NCBI GenBank assembly: GCA_003554665.1
Contig: PWGY01000103.1
Location: 1 to 32,701, forward strand
From: Bacteroidales bacterium
Lineage (GTDB): Bacteria; Bacteroidota; Bacteroidia; Bacteroidales; UBA7960
DNA length: 32,701 bases
Direction of reading: 5' to 3'
Position numbers and translations under genes: made by a program. The notes beneath the pieces are model-generated. The model searched no databases. It saw only the letters and a program-made list of their open reading frames with translations, and was not told the origin of the DNA. The first letter of the stretch is position 1. The number at the start of each line of letters is the position of its first letter. This document shows, one piece after another, positions 25,449 through 32,701 of the stretch.

Positions 25449-28400
25449 CTAAAACCCACCGGACCATCTGTCATAATAAGTTTCAAAGATCCGGCCTGAA
25501 CGTTCTGCAAGCTCTTCCTGCCCGTAATCATCCGTTATGTGGGCAATCCGCTGCATCATGGCAAGACTTTCCTGTTTTTTCCCATCTACCATGGACGCCC
25601 TGCCTCCCCTGAATGCGAAATAGTAGGAAAGGTTCTCTTCGTGGAGGTCAACCATCCGGCTGGTTATTTCATTGGCCTTGTCGTAAGCACCTGCACGGTA
25701 ATAGTTTTCAGCAATCAGAAAGGTAAAATAGTTATAGGGTATATTGTACTCCGGCATTACCTCCATGGCCCGGTCAAGCACCTCAATGGCCCGCTCATCC
25801 TGCCCTTCATCCAGCAGAGCACCGGCCAGCCGCTGAAACAGGTTACGGTAGCTCACAGTTATCCGGCGGTGATCTTCATCGAGATAAACGGAGGGATCAT
25901 TCATATTGCCCCATTCAAATGTATTCATGAGGTTGTCATGCAATATCCGTGTATTGATGCGGCCAGGTTCATTGGGGTCACTTTCAGTACGAATTGGAAC
26001 CAGACGGTAAGCCATTCCCTCAAGCTGAAAATAGTCTTCCAGACCCATATAGGATTCACTGCCAGTGGTTATGGCAAAATACACCGGCCTGTCCCAGTTA
26101 TTTTCAGCCAGAAAATCCAGGGCCATCATGTGGTTTTTGTTCAACCCCTGAACCGGCAGTTCCCATTCCACATCGTCCACGATCAGGTGGGCATCTTCCG
26201 GGGCTACTGTGCCGTTATCTACGACCTTTGCAGAGTCAACCGGCAACCTGAACCTGTTGGAGGGAATATAATCCTCCATCCCCCGGCCGGTTCGTATACG
26301 GGTACGATCGCTGTCATCTCTGACAAACTCCATCAGCCGCCTCACATTCTGGTATCCTTCCAGACGCTCAACCACATAAATGTAATCCCTGGTTCCGTCG
26401 CGATACTCCCTGGGCTCAAAACTGAAAGGCAATGGATCGGCCTCATAGGTTTTACGGCGCAGCATATTGTCAATATACCAGTCTGTATTGAGCAGGCTCA
26501 TATTCACCACCTTGATATCCGGTCTAATTCCCTCCACCTCCTGTGCATACCAAAGCGGAAATGTATCGTTGTCGCCATTGGTGAAAATAATGGCATTGGG
26601 CGCACATGTTTCAAGATAATTTACAGCAACATCCCGGGCGCCGTAACGACCTGAACGGTCATTGCTCCCCCAGTTTTCTCTGGCCATATTCACCGGAACA
26701 ACCAGCATGCTAAGAGCCGTAATTGCAGCAACCACAGCCGTGCCTTTCCGGCCTTCCAGGTTTACTTTCCGTTCCCGAAGCTTCCGAAACACTCCGTCAG
26801 CAAGGGCAAGGGCGCCAAGCCCCACCCATATGGAGAAAGCATAAAACGATCCGATATAGGAATAGTCCCTTTCACGGGGCTGAAACGGTGTCTGGTTCAG
26901 GTAAATAATGATGGCCAGCCCTGTCATAAAGAACAGCAGCCCCACAACCAGTGCGTCATTGGGTCGCCTTTTCAGCTGGTACAGAAAACCAAGCAGCCCC
27001 AACAGGAAAGGCAGCATATAGTAGCGATTGTAACCGGGGTTGGAAGTCATGCTTTCAGGAAGATCCTGAGGCCCCAGGCGCAGGTTGTCAATAAACGGGA
27101 TCCCTGTTATCCAGTTTCCCTCAACAGGGCTCCCGTGCCCCTGGATATCATTCTGGCGGCCACTGAAATTCCACATCAGGTAACGGACATACATATGTCC
27201 GACCTGGTAGGAAAAGAAAAATCGCAGGTTTTCACCAAAGGTCGGACGGTTAACGGTTTCGGTGGTTCCGTCGTGCGTAGTTGTGGTCACCGGGCGCCCA
27301 CTCACATTGCCCCAGTCTTCATAGCCTGTAACGTGCTGTGGTCGGCTGCTGTGCATCCTCGGGAACAGGGTTGTAAACTGCGGATCGTAAACAGGTTCAA
27401 GCCCTTCACGTGGATTGATGATCTCGTACTGGCCGGCTTCGCGGTTTTTACCCCATACGGGATTTCCGTCCTCCATATCAACCACAGGGGCGTTGTAGTA
27501 GGGCCCGTGCAGCAGCGGCCAGTCACCGTATTGTTCACGACCCAGGTAAGCCTTCATGGACAGGGCGTCTTTTGGGGCGTTCTCATTGATGGGCACCTGG
27601 GCATTGGAACGGATGGCCAGCATAAAAAACGAGGAATAACCGATCACGATAAAAGTGACACACAGAAAAATGGTATTCCACACCACCCGCTTCTTTTTAT
27701 GCGTATAATAAAGGGCATAGGCCAGGGCAGCAATCAGCACAATGAAATAAATGATTGTACCGCTATGGAAGGGAAGCCCGATGGAGTTGACGAAAAACCG
27801 CTCAAACTGCCAGTCCAGGTTGAGAAGGCCGGGAATCAGGATGGATTGCACAAAATACAGAATACCCACTGCGACCAATCCGGTAAAAATAATCCCTTTT
27901 GGGGTGGGTTCATATTTCTTAAAATAATAGACGAACACAATGGCAGGGATCGCAAGCAGGTTGAGCAGGTGAACCCCGATGGAAAGTCCGATAATGTAAA
28001 AGATCAGCACCAGCCATCGGTGGGCGTCCCTTTCATGGGCACGTGCCTCCCACTGCAGGATGGCCCAGAAAACAAATGCCGTCAGAAAAACCGATGTCAC
28101 ATATACTTCTGCTTCTACTGCCGTAAACCAGAAAGAATCACTGAAGGTTAGAGTCAGTGCCCCGATCAGCCCGCTTCCGAAAATCATTATAGCCCTGACC
28201 AGAGTCATTTCAGCAGCCTGACCAACCAGCTTGCGGGCCAGGATGGTAATGGTCCAGAAAAGAAACATGACGGCCAGCCCGCCGGCAACAGCCGACATGG
28301 CATTGATCCAGAAAGCCACTTTGGTCACATCCCCGAGGGCGAACATGGAAAACACCCTGGCCAGCATCTGGTACAGGGGAGCTCCAGGAGGGTGACCGAT

Positions 28401-28547
28401 CTGCAACTTATAAGATACGGCAATGCGTTCCCCGGCGTCCCAAAAGCTTACAGTAGGCTCCAGAGTCAGCATAAACATCAGGGTGGCAAAGGCAAATAAG
28501 CCCCACCCGATATAATTATTCAGTTTACGATACAAAAAATCATCCAT
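25449..28547 (-). CDS. DUF2723 GT-C-type membrane protein with C-terminal TPRs
   Basis: The protein has 1032 residues from the ATG at 28547; the open frame extends three codons further to a TTG. The N-terminal 280 residues hold about eight membrane helices. The first loop carries the family signature FWDAGERI (D37, E40) and IGHPPGAPLY, like the acidic first loop of protein O-mannosyltransferases. A large non-membrane insert (about 320-500) is followed by further helices (about 500-620) and a soluble domain that includes FTNGDNDTFPLWYAQ near 660. The last 120 residues contain TPR-like helices (DEGQDERAIEVLDRAMEVMP). The family is widespread in Bacteroidota and is thought to transfer sugars from lipid carriers, perhaps in protein O-glycosylation; that function is inferred from fold, not shown here. 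Confidence 0.88.
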   Translation of the reverse strand: MDDFLYRKLNNYIGWGLFAFATLMFMLTLEPTVSFWDAGERIAVSYKLQIGHPPGAPLYQMLARVFSMFALGDVTKVAFWINAMSAVAGGLAVMFLFWTITILARKLVGQAAEMTLVRAIMIFGSGLIGALTLTFSDSFWFTAVEAEVYVTSVFLTAFVFWAILQWEARAHERDAHRWLVLIFYIIGLSIGVHLLNLLAIPAIVFVYYFKKYEPTPKGIIFTGLVAVGILYFVQSILIPGLLNLDWQFERFFVNSIGLPFHSGTIIYFIVLIAALAYALYYTHKKKRVVWNTIFLCVTFIVIGYSSFFMLAIRSNAQVPINENAPKDALSMKAYLGREQYGDWPLLHGPYYNAPVVDMEDGNPVWGKNREAGQYEIINPREGLEPVYDPQFTTLFPRMHSSRPQHVTGYEDWGNVSGRPVTTTTHDGTTETVNRPTFGENLRFFFSYQVGHMYVRYLMWNFSGRQNDIQGHGSPVEGNWITGIPFIDNLRLGPQDLPESMTSNPGYNRYYMLPFLLGLLGFLYQLKRRPNDALVVGLLFFMTGLAIIIYLNQTPFQPRERDYSYIGSFYAFSIWVGLGALALADGVFRKLRERKVNLEGRKGTAVVAAITALSMLVVPVNMARENWGSNDRSGRYGARDVAVNYLETCAPNAIIFTNGDNDTFPLWYAQEVEGIRPDIKVVNMSLLNTDWYIDNMLRRKTYEADPLPFSFEPREYRDGTRDYIYVVERLEGYQNVRRLMEFVRDDSDRTRIRTGRGMEDYIPSNRFRLPVDSAKVVDNGTVAPEDAHLIVDDVEWELPVQGLNKNHMMALDFLAENNWDRPVYFAITTGSESYMGLEDYFQLEGMAYRLVPIRTESDPNEPGRINTRILHDNLMNTFEWGNMNDPSVYLDEDHRRITVSYRNLFQRLAGALLDEGQDERAIEVLDRAMEVMPEYNIPYNYFTFLIAENYYRAGAYDKANEITSRMVDLHEENLSYYFAFRGGRASMVDGKKQESLAMMQRIAHITDDYGQEELAERSGRIFETYYDRWSGGF

Positions 28548-28761
28548 TGAGATCAAGATTTATTTGTCTTTGAGCAACTTATACACATCGTTCCTGCCTG
28601 CAGGCGGAATGCGAAAATAAGAAAAAAAGCGGCACAAATGCACATTTTTAACATCTTGCCCGTTCATAAAACAAGTATCTTACAACATGCGCCTGCACTA
28701 CATATAACGCATTGCTCCATCTGCCAAGTACACATCCGGTCAAGATTTTTTTCAAAAAACA

Positions 28762-28791
28762 TTGCACTTAAAAAATTTATTTTTAATTTTG
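28762..28791 (+). promoter_or_regulatory. Promoter of tRNA-Gln
   Basis: TTG (28762-28764) is followed after 19 bases by TAATTTTG (28784-28791), matching both Bacteroidota elements. The first tRNA base is 16 bp further on. The rest of 28548-28761 holds no gene; it includes a 10-bp palindrome GCCTGCAGGC at 28596-28605. Confidence 0.75.
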
Positions 28792-28806
28792 CCCTCCCAA
28801 AGGGAT

Positions 28807-28880
28807 TGACCGATGGTGTAACGGTAGCACTACAGTTTTTGGAGCTGTCTGTCCAGGTTCGAATCCTGGTCGGTCAACCA
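28807..28880 (+). tRNA. tRNA-Gln (anticodon UUG)
   Basis: The gene is 74 nt long including an encoded CCA. The acceptor TGACCGA pairs with TCGGTCA; the D arm is GTG/CAC around AACGGTAG. The anticodon stem ACAGT/GCTGT (one T-G pair) presents the loop TTTTGGA with TTG at positions 34-36. The T arm is CCAGG/CCTGG around TTCGAAT, and the discriminator is A. UUG reads CAA and, by wobble, CAG glutamine codons. It is a single-gene unit with its own promoter and terminator. Confidence 0.97.
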
Positions 28881-28885
28881 AAGAA

Positions 28886-28914
28886 AAAGGCGCTGAAAAT
28901 CAGCGCCTTTTTTG
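28886..28914 (+). terminator. Intrinsic terminator of tRNA-Gln
   Basis: AAAGGCGCTGA (28886-28896) pairs with TCAGCGCCTTT (28900-28910), an 11-bp stem with a 3-nt loop, followed by more Ts (to 28913). It begins 6 bp after the CCA end. Confidence 0.9.
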
Positions 28915-28962
28915 TATCCCTGTAACGACTGCCACTCTGCTTCCCTCAGCAATCCAGCGAAG

Positions 28963-29014
28963 CTGACAGACCTCCGGACAAGGCTTAACTGACAGACCTC
29001 CGGACAGGGCTTAC
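28963..29014. repeat. Two 26-bp tandem repeats after the receiver gene
   Basis: Units 28963-28988 and 28989-29014 differ at 2 of 26 positions; each begins CTGACAGACCTCCGGACA. Their second half, GGACAAGGCTTAA and GGACAGGGCTTAC, is a shortened version of the 18-bp units at 18965-19018. The array ends 11 bp before the stop codon of the minus-strand receiver gene. Confidence 0.8.
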
Positions 29015-29025
29015 CAGAACGATGA

Positions 29026-29256
29026 TCATTCCCCAGAAGTTGAGCCCAAAAGCTGATCTATTTTTTCCAGAAGCTCTGCCGATTTAAAAGGCTTGGAAAG
29101 ATAATCGTCGCAGCCCGCGTCAAAAGCCTTCCTGCTATCGGTCATAAGGGCATGGATGACCTCATAGTTTTGCAGGGTCAGTATGGTTTTCATCAGCAGA
29201 AAATTGCTGTATTCGTCTTCTGCAACCAGTACGGCAATTGTTTTTTGCTGCCCCAT
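29026..29256 (-). CDS. Receiver-domain remnant lacking the phospho-acceptor Asp
   Basis: The protein has 76 residues; a normal receiver has about 120. The start is intact: VAEDEYSNFLLMKTIL with the acidic pair D14/E15, then YEVIHA. The end is also intact: MTDSRKAFDAGCDDYLSKPF with the conserved Lys55. Missing between A36 and L37 is everything from helix 2 to strand 4, including the phospho-acceptor Asp and the Thr/Ser switch residue. Frame and stop are preserved. In relatives the two joined parts usually read E/EVIxA and TAHAMxxDR, so both sides of the lost segment may have carried His-Ala, consistent with deletion between short direct repeats. It follows a histidine kinase by 18 bp. It may be a decaying gene or a phosphorylation-independent adaptor. 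Confidence 0.7.
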   Translation of the reverse strand: MGQQKTIAVLVAEDEYSNFLLMKTILTLQNYEVIHALMTDSRKAFDAGCDDYLSKPFKSAELLEKIDQLLGSTSGE

Positions 29257-29274
29257 ACAAGTATGCTGATGGGT

Positions 29275-30264
29275 TTAAGAATCATTTCCCCGGCTAGAAT
29301 TTACAGGCTGATAAGGAATTGCAAATGTAAAAACCGACCCTTTGCCGGGTTCAGAAGTCACCCCGACTTCTCCTCCCATTAATTCTGCCAGTTCTCTGAC
29401 TATGGACAACCCCAGACCAAGACCTTTCAAAACCCTGTCTTTTCGGACTTCATCCTGCCAGAAACGCTTAAAGATCAACTCGTGATGGGCCGGGTCAATA
29501 CCCGGACCAGTATCAGATACCCTGAAAACCAGGTTGTCCCCTTCAAGCCGGCACAAACACTCTATGCGGCCCTGTTCGGTAAACCGGACGGCATTGCGGA
29601 TCAGGTGAGATAATACCAGATACATTTTTTCGCGGTCAGCATAAAGCATGGATTGATCTTCCGACAGTTCTTTCCTGCACGAAAAAGACACCTTTGCAGT
29701 GTCCACCATATCAGCAAACTCCCTTTCCACCTCTTCAAGCAGTTTGTGTATATGTATTTCGTCCCTTGCAAGAACTTCCTGACCCGATTCAATACTCGCA
29801 ATATGTATAATATCCGTTATGTTGCTCAACAGGTGACGTGAATTGATCTGCAGGTGATCAATAAACCTTCTTCTCTCTTCATCACTGATTGAGGGATCTC
29901 TAAGCAAGTCTGAGAATCCAATGATGCTGTTCATCGGAGTACGGATCTCATGGCTGAGGTTGTTAAGGAAATTTGTTTTTAACCGGTTGCTCTCCTCTGC
30001 TTTTTCCAATGCCTCTTCAACCGAGCGGAGGTATTTTTCCCTGACGGCAGTTTCTTTCTTAATAGATTGAAGCACAAGAAAATACAAAAGAACAGCGGTG
30101 GCTAGCACATAAAACCACCCTTTATAGGTCTGAGCCATTCGCATGGCTTCCACATCATCAATAATCAACAAAAGCAGGTAGTCAGAGAAAGCGATCCATA
30201 CCCAGCCAATAACCAGGTAAATGATGGTGATTTTCAGCGCTTGGTTGATGTGACTACGGGCCAT
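29275..30264 (-). CDS. Membrane-bound sensor histidine kinase
   Basis: The protein has 329 residues. Two membrane helices (about 11-36 and 50-67) are separated by a short, roughly 13-residue segment, so there is almost no external sensor domain. A coiled linker (70-95) leads to the HisKA domain with H105 in LSHEIRTPMNSIIGF. The HATPase domain has N224 (LIRNAVRFTE), G1 DTGPGI at 251-256, an F-box in IFKRFWQ, and G2 GLGLGLS at 281-287. All catalytic residues are present. It probably senses within the membrane or in the cytoplasm. Its co-transcribed receiver partner is truncated, so its functional response regulator must be encoded elsewhere. The 180 bp upstream are A/T-rich and show no clear promoter box. 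Confidence 0.93.
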   Translation of the reverse strand: MARSHINQALKITIIYLVIGWVWIAFSDYLLLLIIDDVEAMRMAQTYKGWFYVLATAVLLYFLVLQSIKKETAVREKYLRSVEEALEKAEESNRLKTNFLNNLSHEIRTPMNSIIGFSDLLRDPSISDEERRRFIDHLQINSRHLLSNITDIIHIASIESGQEVLARDEIHIHKLLEEVEREFADMVDTAKVSFSCRKELSEDQSMLYADREKMYLVLSHLIRNAVRFTEQGRIECLCRLEGDNLVFRVSDTGPGIDPAHHELIFKRFWQDEVRKDRVLKGLGLGLSIVRELAELMGGEVGVTSEPGKGSVFTFAIPYQPVNSSRGNDS

Positions 30265-30444
30265 AAGACTAGGGCGAACTGCTCAAATTAATTTTTCACC
30301 TTGCAATATAATAAATTATATAAATATCCAACATTTTTTCATGGTAAATGTTTTTTCTCCGGGTGTCAAATGGCTTTCTCCTGCCGTCTTTGCCGGGTCC
30401 CTGAAACCTGGGTAGAATGTGTAACGAAAACTGTCAAGAGATCT

Positions 30445-32701
30445 TTACCTGTGCATCCTCATCATACCACCCCGTCCTGCACCTTCAAACACATTCAGGT
30501 TGCTGTTCAGGGAATAGGTGAAGCTAAGCAGGAAATAGCGGCCAAGGGAGTTGGTCACCTGTTGCTCAAGGAAGTTGGTATCAACCCGTTGGGAAACACC
30601 CAGATCCCTGTTGAGCAGGTTATATCCTGAGAGCTTCAGCTCACCGCTACTGTTTTGGAGAAAGCGCCGGGACACACCAAATTCAAGCATGGGAATCTTC
30701 TGGTCGAACTCGCTGCTTCGTCCTTCATAGATCTGGTAGCGAAGCTCTCCCTGTATCCTGTAGTGTTCAAAAAAGCGCCAGTTCACATCTGCCCCGTAGG
30801 TCTGATTCAGATAGGCCTGCTCCAGGGTACTGAATTCATAGGCCGTCAACTGCCGGTTCAGAGAGGCAGACAGGTTGGTCTCAAAACTGTCTGCCGGACG
30901 GAAGCTGTAACGCAGGGTGCCGTTGATCGTGTTGTTGGTAATGCGCTGCTCAAGTTCATTCAGGATATTGGTGCTTTCCATGCGGGTCAGGGTAGTTCCC
31001 AGCATCACCCGGCTGTTTATACGATTCAGCTGGAAGTTCACATTGGTATTTCCGGAAAGGTTCAGGTTGTTGGCGGTATTAACCGGCATAACAGTTCTGA
31101 CACCGGCATCATCCATCTGAACGGCATTGGTAATGGCATCCCTCACATAATCTACAGAAGCAAAAGCAAAAAACCCGAAGGAGGTCAGGGGATTGAAGGA
31201 ATTGAACCGTATGTTCAGCCGGTTGCGGTAAGAAGGCTCAAGGTCGGGATTGCCCTCATAAATATTCAGCGGATCCCTGTTATCCACGATGGGTTGAAGC
31301 TGCTGCATACTGGGTTCCTGGACGCTGCCCTGGAGATCCACCGAAAGCCGCCTGAATGAAGTGAACTGGTAATTGAAACGGGCCAGGGGCAGCAGGTGAA
31401 AAAAGTTCTCACGTAAAGATTGATCATGCATCGTCAGCTCACCCTCCAGGGTGGTTGACTGGGCATACCCACCCATTGTCAGGTTGAAATTTTCGGCGTT
31501 GATCATGAGGTTGATGCCTCCGCGGTGCGACACATGGGTATTGTGATAAATATTGGTCAGCATCTCATTGAGCACCTTTTCGCCGTCTGTAATATCAAAC
31601 ACCTGCTGGTCTGCCTCATTGCGGGTACGTGTAACCCGGTAATTAAATTCAAGGAATCGCCCGTCCAGGATTGGTTCGGTGTAGGTAAAATTGGCAGAAG
31701 CGGTACGTTGCCGGTTATCCTGAATATTATCCTGCAGGATCAACACTTCTGTAACCGCTTCCTGATAAAACCGGTTGAGCCCCTCCAGACTCATATTCTG
31801 ATCACCATCGTTCACCGAAAAGTCAATGCGCCCGGTAAGGGTCCGTCCGGGCCTGGACAACCGTTGCCGCCACAATAAACCGGATTGGATGTTCAGGCTT
31901 TGTCCGTCAGCCACCGTCATTTGCTCACTGGTATTCTGCAGCATGCCATTCACCCGGTAGGTCTTACTGTCGTTGTATCGCTCACTATGGCTGTCGTTCA
32001 TCCTTCCGCTGAAAGTCAGCAGCACACTGCTGTCATCACTGAAAGAATGATCAAGCCGCAGGTTCGCCCTGTGATTCCGGTTTTCATTTTCCTGAGAGCT
32101 TTCCTGCAGAAAGTCATAACTACCCCCGGGCATATAATTTTCCCTTTCCAGATCCTGCGTCACATCATGCCCCAGCTGGTTGTAAAAGTAACTCGCCGTT
32201 ACCTCGGTATCGTTTTTAAAAGTTCTGTTTGCATTCACCCCGCCTGCCATGGAGGTCATGATCCCGTTGCTTCCGGGCCTGCCGGTGGTATTCAGCGGGA
32301 TGCCGGAACCACCCGATCCGCCAACCCGCGTGCCGCCCCCCATCAGACCCTGCACACCTCCGCTGAAGTTCATGTAGTCAGCGATGGAAAATCCCTGTTG
32401 ATTCAGGTTGTTTCCCATTCCGAGGATGGAAATTTGCCCGTTTTGGTTGAATCGGTTAATATTGGTACTACCCTCGTAACGGTTGTCAGGCCCATACCCG
32501 AGTGATGTATTGCCAAACATTCCCTGCCGCCTGTCATCCTTCAGTTCCAGGTTCATGGTTCGCTCCCTTTCGCCATCATCAATGCCGGTAAATTGCGACT
32601 GCTCCGAGCGCTCGTCAAATACATGGATCCGCGACACTGCATCGGCGGGCAGATTCTGGGTGGCCATCTGAGGATCCCGCCCGAAAAATTCCCGGCCATC
32701 C
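30445..32701 (-). CDS. Outer-membrane TonB-dependent-receptor-like beta-barrel protein (5' end outside the window)
   Basis: The reading frame is open to the right edge, so the gene is partial; about 751 residues are visible and the first in-window ATG (32667) is internal. The visible part begins in the plug domain (DGREFF, then NLPADAVSRIHVFDERS and FTGIDDGERERTMNLELK), a typical segment of Bacteroidota receptors with an N-terminal carboxypeptidase-like domain. A Gly/Asn-rich loop (about 80-150) follows, and the rest alternates as many beta-strands, as in the large outer-membrane barrel family (OMP_b-brl_3). Substrate unknown. The C-terminus MMRMHR is not the usual aromatic-ending strand; the last clear strand is YFLLSFTYSLN about 20 residues earlier. 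The gap 30265-30444 upstream of the kinase holds nothing recognised. Confidence 0.88.
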   Translation of the reverse strand, partial: DGREFFGRDPQMATQNLPADAVSRIHVFDERSEQSQFTGIDDGERERTMNLELKDDRRQGMFGNTSLGYGPDNRYEGSTNINRFNQNGQISILGMGNNLNQQGFSIADYMNFSGGVQGLMGGGTRVGGSGGSGIPLNTTGRPGSNGIMTSMAGGVNANRTFKNDTEVTASYFYNQLGHDVTQDLERENYMPGGSYDFLQESSQENENRNHRANLRLDHSFSDDSSVLLTFSGRMNDSHSERYNDSKTYRVNGMLQNTSEQMTVADGQSLNIQSGLLWRQRLSRPGRTLTGRIDFSVNDGDQNMSLEGLNRFYQEAVTEVLILQDNIQDNRQRTASANFTYTEPILDGRFLEFNYRVTRTRNEADQQVFDITDGEKVLNEMLTNIYHNTHVSHRGGINLMINAENFNLTMGGYAQSTTLEGELTMHDQSLRENFFHLLPLARFNYQFTSFRRLSVDLQGSVQEPSMQQLQPIVDNRDPLNIYEGNPDLEPSYRNRLNIRFNSFNPLTSFGFFAFASVDYVRDAITNAVQMDDAGVRTVMPVNTANNLNLSGNTNVNFQLNRINSRVMLGTTLTRMESTNILNELEQRITNNTINGTLRYSFRPADSFETNLSASLNRQLTAYEFSTLEQAYLNQTYGADVNWRFFEHYRIQGELRYQIYEGRSSEFDQKIPMLEFGVSRRFLQNSSGELKLSGYNLLNRDLGVSQRVDTNFLEQQVTNSLGRYFLLSFTYSLNSNLNVFEGAGRGGMMRMHR

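Noticed and set aside
28596..28605. GCCTGCAGGC palindrome as an operator
   Set aside because: A single 10-bp palindrome with no second copy nearby and no adjacent regulator gene is not enough evidence.

Overview
The window is a chromosomal segment of a Bacteroidota bacterium, most likely class Bacteroidia (order not resolvable by eye). Several signs agree. One protein has a type IX secretion (T9SS) type B C-terminal sorting domain, and there is a TonB-receptor-like outer-membrane protein. An ECF sigma factor is paired with a membrane-anchored beta-barrel protein, and there are DUF177 and DUF2723 proteins. Many intergenic gaps carry the Bacteroidota promoter box TAnnTTTG. Most genes lie on the minus strand; the exceptions are the SagB-type oxidoreductase, lepA, tdk and tRNA-Gln.

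Left part (1-7.1 kb): a DUF177/YceD protein (rpmF normally follows, and would lie just outside the window); a 1076-residue oxidoreductase carrying sites for several Fe-S clusters and two flavin domains; a membrane-anchored SagB/ThcOx-type nitroreductase; and an ECF sigma factor followed by a protein with one inner-membrane segment and a C-terminal beta-barrel. From 6.94 to 7.44 kb there is no convincing gene, but there are two terminators and, between them, a strongly folded candidate small RNA on the minus strand.

Middle (7.4-18.9 kb): a compact operon of a minimal nucleotidyltransferase, a metallophosphoesterase (ATGA overlap) and a large TPR protein; an AbgT-family transporter; a T9SS cargo protein with PKD and P domains; lepA, apparently leaderless; rsmI with an upstream Pro/Ala/Glu-rich protein of unknown function; and thymidine kinase.

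Right part (19-32.7 kb): the translation/transcription operon rimP-nusA-infB with pgi attached 2 bp downstream; a DUF2723 GT-C-type membrane protein with C-terminal TPRs; tRNA-Gln(UUG) with its own promoter and terminator; a histidine kinase followed by a 76-residue receiver remnant that has lost the phospho-acceptor region; and the 5'-truncated outer-membrane receptor at the edge.

Most of the window is core housekeeping. The items most worth a second look are the candidate small RNA near 7.13-7.25 kb, the receiver with an internal deletion, the all-in-one oxidoreductase, and a set of short related repeats placed just after stop codons.
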